A stretch of DNA of 64,000 bases, taken from NCBI GenBank assembly GCA_016703625.1, contig JADJBP010000002.1:186001-250000 (forward strand), given 5' to 3'. Of this stretch, positions 17,504 to 26,007 are shown one piece after another. Both the position numbers and the translations under genes were made by a program. Below the pieces are notes generated by a model that saw only the letters and a program-made list of their open reading frames with translations, was not told the origin of the DNA and did no database searches. Positions within the stretch are counted from its first letter, which is position 1. Every line of letters begins with the position of its first letter. The stretch is from Chitinophagaceae bacterium. GTDB lineage: Bacteria > Bacteroidota > Bacteroidia > Chitinophagales > Chitinophagaceae.

Positions 17504-18168
17504 TTACTCGATCAGTTTATTCCTCATGCCATACATCAGCAAACCCCCAATGGTCTTGGCATCCACCTTGGTCTTCATGTTTTGCCGGATGGTTTCAATA
17601 GTACGCGGGCTCAGGAAGATTATTTTCGATATTTCTTCTGTGGTCTTGTCTTCTGAGAACAGTTGCAGGATCTTCAGTTCCTTTTCATTAAAGTTAACCG
17701 GTACATTACTGCCATAATGCTGACGCACATTTTTTTTCTGCATCAGTTTACCCATCACTGCCTTGTTCACCAGTTCATTGAAATAAAAATCGTCGTTCAT
17801 GCAGGTAAGTATGGCCTCGTAGATCTCTTCGGGATCGGTGGTCTTGGTCAAATAGGCATTTGCTCCCATTTCCATCATCTTGCTGATCATCTGCTGGTCA
17901 TCATACATGGTCAATACTATGATCTTTATATCCTCGTATTCCTTGCGTATCAACTGGATGCCGTTGATCCCGTCAATTTCAGGCATGCGTATATCCATTA
18001 ACAGCACTTCCGGCTTTTTAATGGCAATTTTATGCATCATATCCTTGCCGTCTTCAGCTTCCCAGATCATTTTTAGATTATCCTTACCCGCAAGTGCCAT
18101 TTTAATGCCATCTCGAAAATTTTATGGTCATCGGCAATTGCGATCTTGATCAACTGGTTGTTTCCCAT
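17504..18168 (-). CDS. Orphan NarL/LuxR-family response regulator (frameshifted start)
   Basis: From the ATG at 18168 the N-terminus reads MGNNQLIKIAIADDHKIF, then the frame shifts near 18110 (one missing base; RDGIKMALAGKDN follows in the second frame). The receiver holds the phospho-acceptor Asp in LLMDIRMPEIDG, then VLTMYDD and a Lys in YLTKTTD; the HTH is EKELKILQLFSEDKTTEEIS with LSPRTIETIRQNMKTKV. No kinase gene lies beside it on this strand, so it may be served by one of the two kinases around it. The long AT-rich spacer at 18169-19079 is its upstream region. Confidence 0.85.
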
Positions 18169-18306
18169 AGTATTTGATAATTGGGGATTAGTAAAAAATA
18201 CGGTTGAAGGTACAAATTTCATTTAACATGTATGCAAATTGGGTATTTACGATTCCAAATAAATGATAAACACAACTGGATATCAGCGCCTTACGTAATT
18301 ACACTG

Positions 18307-18318
18307 CGTAAATTTACG
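18307..18318. promoter_or_regulatory. Perfect palindrome CGTAAATTTACG, possible regulator site
   Basis: A 12-bp perfect palindrome with the same GTAA-N2-TTAC core as the pair at 18739-18777, located upstream of the minus-strand regulator gene. Confidence 0.4.
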
Positions 18319-18738
18319 ATAATCCAAATACGTTAATATACGCTGGCCAAATGAAGTTATACGATATGCACTGTATTTACTGTAACCCCAAAATAGCGGA
18401 ATATTGCGCTTGTACAGGTAATACACCCATACTACATTTGTACAAGTTGATTGACATTGGTTAAATGAATATCTGAATATCCAATTATCCAATAGAAATA
18501 CAAATGATTTCCACATATCCGCGAAGAACCTTGTTTGTGCTTGTTTTACCGGTGTCAATCAACTTTTTTATACGTCCCGCTTAGATCCAATAACCAATTA
18601 CTTGCTTTACAACCTGTTAACCAGGAAATTGTTCATTTAAAATTACAGCTACAAAATTAGTTTGCCCTTATTTCCAGGGCAAAAGTAACATACTAAGTAC
18701 ATTCCCCCTGTTCTCATCTTAACATAAGTATAATTACG

Positions 18739-18777
18739 ATAGTAAACTTACTATAATCTGCATAGTAATTTTACTGT
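18739..18777. promoter_or_regulatory. Two tandem 7-2-7 inverted repeats, putative operator
   Basis: ATAGTAA-AC-TTACTAT (18739-18754) is a perfect 7-2-7 palindrome, and ATAGTAA-TT-TTACTGT (18762-18777) is a near copy 23 bp downstream. NarL-family regulators are known to bind 7-2-7 heptamer pairs, and three such regulator genes surround this spacer. Binding is an inference. Confidence 0.5.
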
Positions 18778-19079
18778 TATTATTTCGTACATTTACCCAA
18801 ATTTAAACAGGTTTTTAAAACTCAATTGTTGCATAACCATTTGTATTACTGGCATTTATCCATTTTTTAAACTGATAATGACATAAGGGGGGTTGTCACA
18901 TGAGAGCTTTTAGTGCAAGTTTACACTTCATTACTACTTTTAGAAACCTTAAAACTAATTATTATGTAAGCGGATTTACTTGAATTCTTGATTGAGTGTT
19001 TTGCTTAATCATTAATTTCAATTTATATTTTTGATTTTAAGAATCAATGGTTATTTTTGATTAAATAATCATTTTTTAT

Positions 19080-19776
19080 CTTACAGAATCTAAAATATAT
19101 TACTTACGTATCTGAACTTCTGCCTTTTTTTCTTTTCCTTATTTTCCTAAAAAGGATTGTAACAAAAGAAAAAAGGGTATTTTTTTTATATACAATTGCT
19201 ATCGCAATTTTAGTTATAATTGGGTTTAGTTTATTATATATTTTTAAATCAAGGAGAATTATTTATTTGTTTAAGAATTTATAACATAATAGAATACTCT
19301 TTACTTGCTTATTTTTTTTCACTTTATATTAAGAATAAAAATATAAAAAATTTTACTATTTCTACTCTAATTTCATTTCTTTTTTGTATTTATGACTTGA
19401 TAATTTGAAAAAACCTGGTTTACCTTTTTACCTTTAAGTGTTGAACACATTCTTTTTATTTTTATAATTTATTATTTTTTGAAATAATGAATGAAACAGT
19501 TATTGAACCAATTTATCAAAGAGCTAATTTTTGGATATCAGTTGCCTTTATTGTAAATTTTTCTGGTAATTTCTTTTGTTTATATACTCGAAAAACAGTT
19601 ATAATGATGAAACTTTTAAAAGACAATACACAATAATTTACACAACTGTAACTGTTATCAAAAATTTACTCTTATGCATATCTATATTAATTAAAGAAAA
19701 TAAAATAGATACTCATTCAGATAGCCTAATTGATGTTGATTTAGATACATTTCACCCTATTGAGAACAATAAATAA
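19080..19776 (+). CDS. Second seven-TM membrane protein (several frameshifts)
   Basis: Joining three to four frames gives about 230 residues with seven hydrophobic helices, e.g. ELLPFFLFLIFL, RVFFLYTIAIAILVIIGFSL, LPLSVEHILFIFIIYYFF and ANFWISVAFIVNFSGNFF. The frame breaks fall near 19250, 19408, 19487 and 19600, all in A/T runs. It occupies the same place before a one-TM kinase as the protein at 15404-16064 and shares helix layout and the EP ... FWI motif. The exact start cannot be fixed: no in-frame ATG is seen, so another indel may hide it. It could be a decayed gene, but the run-associated breaks favour sequence errors. Confidence 0.5.
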
Positions 19777-19791
19777 CAGCAATTTCATATA

Positions 19792-20618
19792 ATGTTTTTT
19801 TTACAGGCTAACAACAATTCAACTGGAATAGATACTGCAATGTTTCTCGGAACATTAGGTATGCTTACACTAGCCATTGCTATTGTTGGGTTTGTAATTT
19901 TTCACCAGCGCAGGGTTATCCGCTACAATAACCAGTTAAAAAACTGGAAGAAGAAAAGCAGCAGATCTTACTGAATGCATCCATCCGTTTCCAGGAAGAG
20001 GAACGTAACCGCATTGCAGCCGACCTGCATGATGATGCCGGTCCCCTGCTGGCCACTGCAAGGTTGTACCTGAACGAAAACCTGGTAAACCAGGATAAGG
20101 CCCAGCAATTGCAAAGTATATTCAGTGCCAAACAGATACTCGACGATGCCATCCTGCTGATCCGTAACATCAGTCACAGCCTGATGCCACCTACCCTTAA
20201 AAACTTCGGACTGGAAAGTGCTGCTACTGATCTTTTCCAGAAAATCGGAGCCAGCGGCAGTTTAAACGCCAGCGCCCGTTTTCACGATTACCGCACCCGG
20301 CTTAAAGTTGAGCAGGAACTGCTGGTCTTCCGCATCATACAGGAACTGGTGAATAATATCATTAAACACAGCAACCCGGGTTTTATACACCTTACGCAAA
20401 ATATCAGCGCCAATAATATGTATTTCCGGATACACCATGACGGCAAAGGCATTGTGCAGGCCGATTTTGAAAAACTGAACCACAGTACCCTGGGATTGGG
20501 ACTGAAGAATATCGCAAGCAGGATCAAAGTATTGACTGGCCGCATTTTCTTTGAAATAGACCCCAGTAAAACCTACTATAAAGTAACCATAGAGATCCCA
20601 AGGGAACCGGCCATTTAA
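19792..20618 (+). CDS. NarL-type sensor histidine kinase, second cassette (frameshifted)
   Basis: About 275 residues: one TM helix (about 15-38), coiled linker, HisKA_3 with ERNRIAADLHDDAGPLLATA (phospho-accepting His), and a HATPase domain with N box ELVNNIIKHSN and G2 box GLGLKNI. One A is missing from the run in TTAAAAAACTGG near 19938; restoring it gives QLKKLEEEKQQILLNA. The G1 box reads HHDGKG rather than DxGxG: the usual adenine-binding Asp appears to be His. It starts 15 bp after the 7-TM gene and its partner regulator begins 112 bp downstream. Confidence 0.85.
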
Positions 20619-20730
20619 GGGTTATCCCGGTTATGGATTGATTTTTGCAGGTAGCAGTCTTTTAATTAATATTGGGAATAGTCTTATATATGAAAAACCT
20701 TTTACGTATTTTTACGGAACAGTCAAGCTT

Positions 20731-21381
20731 ATGAATGAAATTAAAGTAGCCATAGCCGATGACCATAAAATTTTCCGGAAAGGTGTAATACTTTCCATGC
20801 GGAGTTATTCCAATATCAAATTTGTAATGGAAGCCGACAATGGGGAAGAACTGCTTGAAAAATTACCGGAGTCTATGCCCGATGTGGTTTTATGCGATCT
20901 TAAAATGCCCGTTAAAGACGGCATTGATACTACCAAACTCATCACCAAAAATTTTCCAAATATACGGGTGATCATCCTTACCATGTATGAAGATGAGCGT
21001 TTTGTGGGCCACCTGATGGATTGTGGCGCTGCCGGTTATCTTTTAAAAAGTACCGACCCCTCAGAGATCAAGAAAGCGATCATGGACGTGATGCGTACCG
21101 GATTTTACCTGAACCCGTTTGTAAATAAGGTACTCATCAAAAAAAATTATTCCAAGCAAAAATTCAATCCTTCGCTTACCTCAGAAGTAGTGCTCAGCGA
21201 CCGGGAAAAAGAAGTGCTGACCCTGGTTTGCATGGAATTTACTGCATCTGAAATTGCTGCCAAAATGGATATCAGCGCAAGAACGGTGGAAGCCATAAAA
21301 GACCGGTTGATGGAAAGGTTTGGTGTTAAAAACTCAGTAGGGCTTGTTTTTTATGCCATGAAGAATTCACTGATTGATTAG
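20731..21381 (+). CDS. NarL/LuxR-family response regulator, second cassette
   Basis: A 216-residue regulator. The receiver begins MNEIKVAIADDHKIFRKG, with phospho-acceptor Asp56 in VLCDLKMPVKDG, VIILTMYED and a Lys in YLLKSTD; the LuxR-type HTH contains LSDREKEVLTLVCMEFTASE and ISARTVEAIKDRLMERF. A TTG at 20638 in the same frame would add 31 residues without homology, so ATG 20731 is preferred. It follows the second kinase by 112 bp, a longer gap than in the first cassette. Confidence 0.92.
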   Translation: MNEIKVAIADDHKIFRKGVILSMRSYSNIKFVMEADNGEELLEKLPESMPDVVLCDLKMPVKDGIDTTKLITKNFPNIRVIILTMYEDERFVGHLMDCGAAGYLLKSTDPSEIKKAIMDVMRTGFYLNPFVNKVLIKKNYSKQKFNPSLTSEVVLSDREKEVLTLVCMEFTASEIAAKMDISARTVEAIKDRLMERFGVKNSVGLVFYAMKNSLID

Positions 21382-21392
21382 GAAAAGGATGC

Positions 21393-21434
21393 TGAATACT
21401 TGATTCTTGATACTTGAATCTTGATACTTGCTCT
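21393..21434. repeat. Degenerate 7-bp tandem array, TTGATAC family
   Basis: Six consecutive 7-bp units: TGAATAC, TTGATTC, TTGATAC, TTGAATC, TTGATAC, TTGCTCT. The array ends at the stop codon of the deoxynucleoside kinase gene (minus strand) and fills most of the gap to the regulator gene. Confidence 0.85.
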
Positions 21435-22070
21435 TTAAAACAACCCAAACAGTTTTGAATCAATACTGGTTATGATCTTTCCCAGGTCTTCTTCGTTTTC
21501 TGCAAATTTATTTTTATCCGCATCAATGATCAATAATGGCCCTTCTTTGTAATTCTCGATCCAGCCATTATAAAACTCGTTCAGTTTTTTTAAATAATCC
21601 AGTCGGATATTTTCTTCATACTCCCTGCCGCGTTTTTGAATTTGTGCAACCAGTGTAGGAACTGAAGCCTTCAAATAAATGATAAGATCAGGCGGCTGCA
21701 CCATACTTTTCAGTGTTTCGAAAAACTTATAGTAATTGTCAAAATCACGTTTGGTCATCAGCCCCATATCATGCAGGTTGGGTGCAAAAATATTGGCGTC
21801 TTCATAAATGGTGCGGTCCTGTATCACGGTTTCGGTACCATGATGGATCTCCAGCAATTGGTTCAGCCTGCTGTTCAAAAAGAATATCTGCAGGTTAAAA
21901 CTCCAGCGGGGCATGTCTTCGTAAAAATCATTCAGGTAAGGATTGTGATCCACATCTTCAAACTGGGGTATCCATTTATAATGCTTGCTCAGCATTTCGG
22001 TTAAGGTGGTTTTTCCTGCACCAATATTTCCTGCAACAGCGATGTGTTTTGGTTTTTTTATTTTAGCCAT
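21435..22070 (-). CDS. Deoxynucleoside kinase
   Basis: A 211-residue member of the deoxynucleoside kinase/dGK-dAK family, which phosphorylates deoxynucleosides in the salvage pathway. P-loop GNIGAGKTT at about 13-21, substrate-binding RTIYEDANIFA (DRT/ERS motif with Asp-Arg) near 92-103, and an Arg-rich lid KRGREYEENIRLDYLKKLN. Full length. Its substrate (dA, dG or dC) cannot be told from sequence alone. It lies downstream of trpS on the same strand with a gap of about 100 bp that holds a heptad array. Confidence 0.92.
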   Translation of the reverse strand: MAKIKKPKHIAVAGNIGAGKTTLTEMLSKHYKWIPQFEDVDHNPYLNDFYEDMPRWSFNLQIFFLNSRLNQLLEIHHGTETVIQDRTIYEDANIFAPNLHDMGLMTKRDFDNYYKFFETLKSMVQPPDLIIYLKASVPTLVAQIQKRGREYEENIRLDYLKKLNEFYNGWIENYKEGPLLIIDADKNKFAENEEDLGKIITSIDSKLFGLF

Positions 22071-22082
22071 AATTCAATTGTG

Positions 22083-22110
22083 GATTTACGATTGCCGATT
22101 TTAGATTTAA
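22083..22110. repeat. Degenerate 7-bp tandem array, GATTTAC family
   Basis: Four units GATTTAC, GATTGCC, GATTTTA, GATTTAA directly upstream of the deoxynucleoside kinase start. Related units occur at 47919 and 49678. Confidence 0.75.
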
Positions 22111-22173
22111 CAAAAGCGGAGCAACTAAAGTAAACAAATTCTGAAATCAAATACTGATAAATATCGGGAGAGA

Positions 22174-23217
22174 TCAAAAATAATTTAATCCCATGGCAGC
22201 CCTGACCAGTTTCATGGTTTCTCCTGCACTTTTATTGGCTTTTTCGGCCCCTTTTCTCATGATCTGTTCAAGTCCTTTTTCATCCTGCAAAATAGCGTCT
22301 GTCTTATTCCGGATGGGTGCAATAAAGCTCACCATATCTTCGGCCAGCTGCTTTTTAAGATCCCCGTAACGGATATTACAGTTATTATAGTCGTCCTCAA
22401 ACTGTTGTACCGTAGCCGGTGAACTGACCAATTTCATCAGTAAAAAAATATTTTCAATATAATCCGGCTTAGGTGCATTTTTTTCTGTTGGGCCACTGTC
22501 TGTCTTTGCTTTCATTACTTTTTTCCTGATTATCTCATCACTGTCGGCCAGGTATAAGGTCGCCATCTGGTTCTCACTTTTACTCATTTTCCCGGCGCCG
22601 TCAAGGCTTGGAACTTTTACCAGGTTTTGGTTATAATTAAATGCCTGTGGTTCTGGAAAAACTTCGCCATAACGGTGATTGAACCGGTTTGCAAATGTAC
22701 GGGCCATTTCCAGGTGCTGTTCCTGGTCTTTGCCCACGGGCACATAACTGGCCCGGTGTAAAATAATATCTGCCGTTTGCAAAACCGGGTAAGTTAATAA
22801 ACCGGCATTTACATTTTCGGGGTTCAGGCGCACTTTATCTTTAAAAGTTGTGGTCTTTTCCAGCTCCCCTTTATACGCCATCATATTTAAATAGAGATAC
22901 AGTTCGGCTGTTTCATGCACTTGGCTCTGGCAATACAGGGCCACTTTTTCCGGGTCGAGGCCGCAGGCGATATTTTCGGCCAATACCCGGTGTACATTGG
23001 CTTTAAGCTCCCTGGTATCAGGATGTGTTGTAAGCGAATGAAGATCTGCCACCATAAAAAAGCAGTCGAATTCATCCTGCATTTTTATATAATTACGCAT
23101 GGCTCCAAAATAATTACCCAAATGCAGGAACCCGGTTGGACGGATGCCGCTCATTACGATCTGCCGGCTGACTGATTCATTGGGACCTGCAGGCGTGCTA
23201 TCTCTTTTCTTTTCCAT
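22174..23217 (-). CDS. trpS: Tryptophanyl-tRNA synthetase
   Basis: Class I aminoacyl-tRNA synthetase that charges tRNA-Trp. From ATG 23217 it has 347 residues. The HIGH-like motif is TGFLHLGNYFGAM and the KMSKS loop is GAGKMSKSEN; TADIILH and VPVGKDQEQHLEMAR are further family blocks. A TTG 48 bp upstream also lies in frame but the added residues are not conserved. The gene ends with GETMKLVRAAMGLNYF, the typical C-terminus. Confidence 0.96.
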   Translation of the reverse strand: MEKKRDSTPAGPNESVSRQIVMSGIRPTGFLHLGNYFGAMRNYIKMQDEFDCFFMVADLHSLTTHPDTRELKANVHRVLAENIACGLDPEKVALYCQSQVHETAELYLYLNMMAYKGELEKTTTFKDKVRLNPENVNAGLLTYPVLQTADIILHRASYVPVGKDQEQHLEMARTFANRFNHRYGEVFPEPQAFNYNQNLVKVPSLDGAGKMSKSENQMATLYLADSDEIIRKKVMKAKTDSGPTEKNAPKPDYIENIFLLMKLVSSPATVQQFEDDYNNCNIRYGDLKKQLAEDMVSFIAPIRNKTDAILQDEKGLEQIMRKGAEKANKSAGETMKLVRAAMGLNYF

Positions 23218-23368
23218 AAACTTCAAACAGCTTCGTTCATTGCTGTAAGTTGGCGAAGATAACAAAAGTCAATAGTCATTAGCCACCAGGTATCAGAAAA
23301 GTTTAAACCGCTTAAATAATAACTGAAAACAGTACGGGAACAGCCTGCCGGAAAACACAAAACTGAAC

Positions 23369-23376
23369 TATATTTG
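23369..23376 (+). promoter_or_regulatory. -7 promoter element for gatC, likely leaderless
   Basis: TATATTTG matches TAnnTTTG exactly and ends only 4 bp before the gatC ATG, so transcription would start at or next to the start codon. Confidence 0.6.
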
Positions 23377-23380
23377 TGTT

Positions 23381-23645
23381 ATGGAAGTAAATGACGCTTT
23401 GGTTGATGGTTTGATGCAGTTGAAAAAGAAGCCATTAGAAATGACCTTCAAAAAATGATCCGGTTTGTTGAAAAACTGAACGAACTGGATACAAACGGCG
23501 TTATGCCCCTGTTGCATATGAGCGACCGGGTAAATGTGTTGCGGGAGGATGAAGTTACGGGCAGCATTACCACGGAACAGGGTTTGCAAAATGCTTACAA
23601 CCATGACCATGCGTTTTTTAAAGTACCGAAAGTGATAAAGAAGTA
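23381..23645 (+). CDS. gatC: Asp/Glu-tRNA amidotransferase subunit C (small internal deletion)
   Basis: Small subunit that stabilises GatA in the transamidosome making Gln-tRNA or Asn-tRNA. The start MEVNDALVD is typical, and from KEAIRNDLQKMIRFVEKLNE to the end (FFKVPKVIKK) the protein matches GatC in a second frame. Between them the conserved LARLEF segment is missing: about 20-25 nt are absent near 23408, between two copies of TTGATG, and this also shifts the frame. GatC is normally needed when GatAB is used, so an assembly or read error is plausible; a real deletion cannot be excluded. gatA and gatB are not in the window. Confidence 0.75.
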
Positions 23646-23750
23646 GTTAATCAGTTTAAACGTTAATTTGTTTAAACGTAGAACTCATTTAAGAAAATTT
23701 CAGTGTACTTTACTTTACAGATTAACAAATTAACGGATTAACAGATCAAC
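23646..23750. repeat. 8-bp tandem array with inverted second half, GTTAAT family
   Basis: Four octads GTTAATCA, GTTTAAAC, GTTAATTT, GTTTAAAC (23646-23677) directly after the gatC stop, then a 41-bp spacer and four octads in inverted sense, AGATTAAC, AAATTAAC, GGATTAAC, AGATCAAC (23719-23750). The arms could pair in RNA. The same units occur at 42535 and 43837 in the ribosomal operon. Confidence 0.85.
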
Positions 23751-23759
23751 ATTTCAATT

Positions 23760-24473
23760 ATGCAGGGCATTATCCATTTAGAAAATATCCGCAAAAGTTA
23801 TTACCTCGGTAAAAATGAATTACAGGTATTAAAAGGGATCACGCTTGATATTTTCAAGAATGAATATGTGGCATTGATGGGGCCCAGCGGTTCGGGTAAA
23901 TCCACTTTAATGAATATCCTTGGCTGCCTGGATACTGCTTCTGCCGGTAAATATATTTTAAACGGAAAGGATGTAAGCCGGATGCCGGATAATGACCTGG
24001 CAGAAGTGCGCAATAAAGAGATCGGGTTTGTATTCCAGCAGTTTAATCTATTGCCACGCTTAACAGCAGCTGAAAATGTAGCATTACCCCTTGTGTACAG
24101 CGGCATTGGCAAAAAAGAAAGAACAGAAAGAGCATTGGCCGTACTGGCAAAAGTCAGGCTCGATGACCGCAGCCATCATAAACCGAATGAATTAAGCGGC
24201 GGGCAGGCCCAGCGGGTAGCCATTGCCAGGGCATTGATCAATAATCCTTCCATTATTTTAGCCGATGAACCAACGGGGAACCTGGATTCCAAAACATCGT
24301 ACGAGATCATGGAAATACTCGGTAAGATCCATGCCGACGGCAATACCGTGATATTGGTAACACATGAAGAAGATATCTCATTATATGCCCACCGGGTGAT
24401 CAGGTTGCTTGACGGCATTGTAGAAACAGATAAGATCAATGCAAACCCGGCCATGGCTGCCATTACCGTTTAA
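23760..24473 (+). CDS. ABC transporter ATP-binding protein, MacB/LolD type
   Basis: A 237-residue ATPase with Walker A GPSGSGKST, Q-loop FVFQQFNLLPRLTA, signature LSGGQAQRVAIARAL, Walker B IILADEPTGNLDS and the H-loop VTHEED. The GNLDS and LSGGQAQRVA patterns fit the MacB/LolD/FtsE subfamily that powers envelope extrusion of lipoproteins, peptides or drugs. No permease gene is adjacent, so its partner is unknown. It follows gatC after an octad array and precedes pduO. Confidence 0.9.
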   Translation: MQGIIHLENIRKSYYLGKNELQVLKGITLDIFKNEYVALMGPSGSGKSTLMNILGCLDTASAGKYILNGKDVSRMPDNDLAEVRNKEIGFVFQQFNLLPRLTAAENVALPLVYSGIGKKERTERALAVLAKVRLDDRSHHKPNELSGGQAQRVAIARALINNPSIILADEPTGNLDSKTSYEIMEILGKIHADGNTVILVTHEEDISLYAHRVIRLLDGIVETDKINANPAMAAITV

Positions 24474-24537
24474 TATTTTTTTCTGGTAACTATTCTCCGG
24501 AATTTTTGTTGTTTTACAGAACAAACATGCATGCATT

Positions 24538-25101
24538 ATGGCATTTAAAATATATACCAAAACCGGCGACCTGGGCAAAACCAGTTTAATTGGCGGTACC
24601 AAGGTTCCCAAAAGCAATATCAGGATCGAAGCCTATGGTACCATCGACGAATTAAATTCATTCATCGGTTTAACGGCCGACCAGTTGACCCATGACCCAA
24701 CTAAAATAATTTTAAAAGAGATACAGGACCGTTTATTTACTATTGGCTCTTCATTGGCATGCGACCCTGACAAAGAATCCAAACTAAAGATCCCGGATCT
24801 GAAAGAAACAGATATTCAGTTGCTGGAAAAAGAAATAGATAAAATGAATGACGAATTACCGGAGATGAAATCATTTATTTTACCCGGCGGGCATCCTTCC
24901 ATTTCTACGGCTCATGTTACCCGTTGTGTTTGCAGGCGTGCCGAACGCATTTGCGTGGATATGATGGAACACAAATTATTTGTTGACCCGCTGGTTGTAA
25001 AATATTTGAACAGGCTCAGTGATTATCTATTTGTATTGGCTAGATATGCCGGGCATCTGCTGGGTGTTGAGGATATACCGTGGAAACCGAGGATCAATTA
25101 G
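24538..25101 (+). CDS. pduO: Cob(I)alamin adenosyltransferase, PduO type
   Basis: A 187-residue PduO-type enzyme that transfers the adenosyl group of ATP to cob(I)alamin to make adenosylcobalamin. The N-terminal ATP-binding motif is KTGDLGKTSLIGG, followed by YGTIDELNSFIG, ILPGGHPSISTAHVTR, CRRAERICV and YLNRLSDYLFVLARYAG. Full length. Bacteroidota use this for salvaged B12 and methylmalonyl-CoA mutase; no B12 transport gene is next to it. Confidence 0.94.
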   Translation: MAFKIYTKTGDLGKTSLIGGTKVPKSNIRIEAYGTIDELNSFIGLTADQLTHDPTKIILKEIQDRLFTIGSSLACDPDKESKLKIPDLKETDIQLLEKEIDKMNDELPEMKSFILPGGHPSISTAHVTRCVCRRAERICVDMMEHKLFVDPLVVKYLNRLSDYLFVLARYAGHLLGVEDIPWKPRIN

Positions 25102-25199
25102 CAATATGCAATTGGCAAATTGGAGGATTTTGTTTACTAAATTCATTCAAAAAATATGACGGAATTCTGGTCATTGCATATTGCCCATTGCCTATTTAC
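25101..25199. repeat. Inverted pair of 7-bp arrays, GCAATTG family
   Basis: Left units GCAATAT, GCAATTG, GCAAATT begin at the pduO stop (25101-25121). Right units CATTGCA, TATTGCC, CATTGCC, TATTTAC (25172-25199) run into the stop codon of the convergent lolD. The two arms are complementary, separated by 50 bp, and lie between convergent genes, so they may also act as a bidirectional terminator. Confidence 0.8.
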
Positions 25200-25845
25200 T
25201 CATCAACCCATCTTTCATCATCAAAATCCGGTCGCTCATTTTTGCCAGTTCTTCGTTATGGGTAACAATTAAAAAGGTTTGATCAAATTTGTTACGAAGG
25301 TCAATAAACAGCTGGTGCAGTTCACGGGCATTGGCGCTGTCGAGGTTGCCCGTTGGTTCATCAGCCATTACAATGGATGGATTGTTGATCAGGGCCCTGG
25401 CAACAGCCACCCGCTGCTGCTCACCACCCGAAAGTTGCTGCGGTTTGTTCTCCAGCCGGTCGGCAAGCCCTAAAGTTGTCAACAAAGCGGTAGCTTTTAT
25501 CACCACTTCTTTCTTCTTATCGCCGGCGATCCATCCGGGAATACAAACATTTTCCAATGCAGTAAACTCGGGTAAAAGGTGATGAAACTGGAAAACAAAA
25601 CCGATATGCCTGTTCCTGAAAGCCGATAATTTGCGGCCGTTCAACAAATCCAGTTGCTGCCCGTTTATGATGATCTGCCCCTGGTCTGCTTTATCAAGCG
25701 TGCCCAAAATGTGCAGCAGCGTGCTTTTGCCGGCACCTGATGATCCAACAATGCTTACAATTTCACCCTTGTTAACAGCAATATCAACTCCCTTGAGTAC
25801 GGTTAAATGGCCGTAACGCTTATAAATACCTTTTGCTGTTAACAT
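25192..25845 (-). CDS. lolD: Lipoprotein-releasing ABC transporter ATP-binding protein LolD
   Basis: A 217-residue ATPase from ATG 25845 (an upstream in-frame TTG at 25893 adds a non-conserved piece). Walker A is VGSSGAGKST, the Q-loop FVFQFHHLLPEFTALENV is characteristic of LolD (FQFHHLLPEF), the signature is LSGGEQQRVAVARAL, Walker B IVMADEPTGNLDS and the H-loop VTHNEEL. It powers extraction of lipoproteins from the inner membrane by LolCE. The permease is not adjacent. Confidence 0.93.
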   Translation of the reverse strand: MLTAKGIYKRYGHLTVLKGVDIAVNKGEIVSIVGSSGAGKSTLLHILGTLDKADQGQIIINGQQLDLLNGRKLSAFRNRHIGFVFQFHHLLPEFTALENVCIPGWIAGDKKKEVVIKATALLTTLGLADRLENKPQQLSGGEQQRVAVARALINNPSIVMADEPTGNLDSANARELHQLFIDLRNKFDQTFLIVTHNEELAKMSDRILMMKDGLMSK

Positions 25846-25953
25846 GGTTCGAAAATAGTTAATAATTACGTGTTTTGAACTTAAAAACAGCAACTATTAC
25901 CCTTTTATACATATTAAATAATAAAGACGCAAAACGGGCGTTTAAAAAACACT

Positions 25954-25984
25954 TTTGGTTATTCCAAATGAACTTATACATTTG
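25954..25984 (+). promoter_or_regulatory. Complete Bacteroidota promoter for the DUF2795 gene
   Basis: TTTG (25954-25957), 19 nt, then TACATTTG (25977-25984), an exact match to TTTG-N19-TAnnTTTG. The gene starts 24 bp later. Confidence 0.85.
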
Positions 25985-26007
25985 CAAAAAAATAAACCCT
26001 TACAAAG

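Larger units (their letters stand above)
18169..19079. other. Long AT-rich spacer between the two signalling cassettes
   Basis: About 900 bp with no convincing gene; short frames on the minus strand (18283-18558) have no recognisable content. It contains at least three palindromes with the core GTAA-N2-TTAC (18307-18318, 18739-18754, 18762-18777), a TACATTTG (18433-18440) that could be a -7 element on the plus strand, and the inverted repeat GATTA-AA-TAATC near 19057. It probably carries the control regions for the regulator on the minus strand and the second cassette on the plus strand. Confidence 0.6.

Noticed and set aside
18283..18558. Minus-strand frame of 91 codons in the signalling spacer
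   Set aside because: No domain, and it overlaps the palindromes at 18307; better explained as regulatory spacer.
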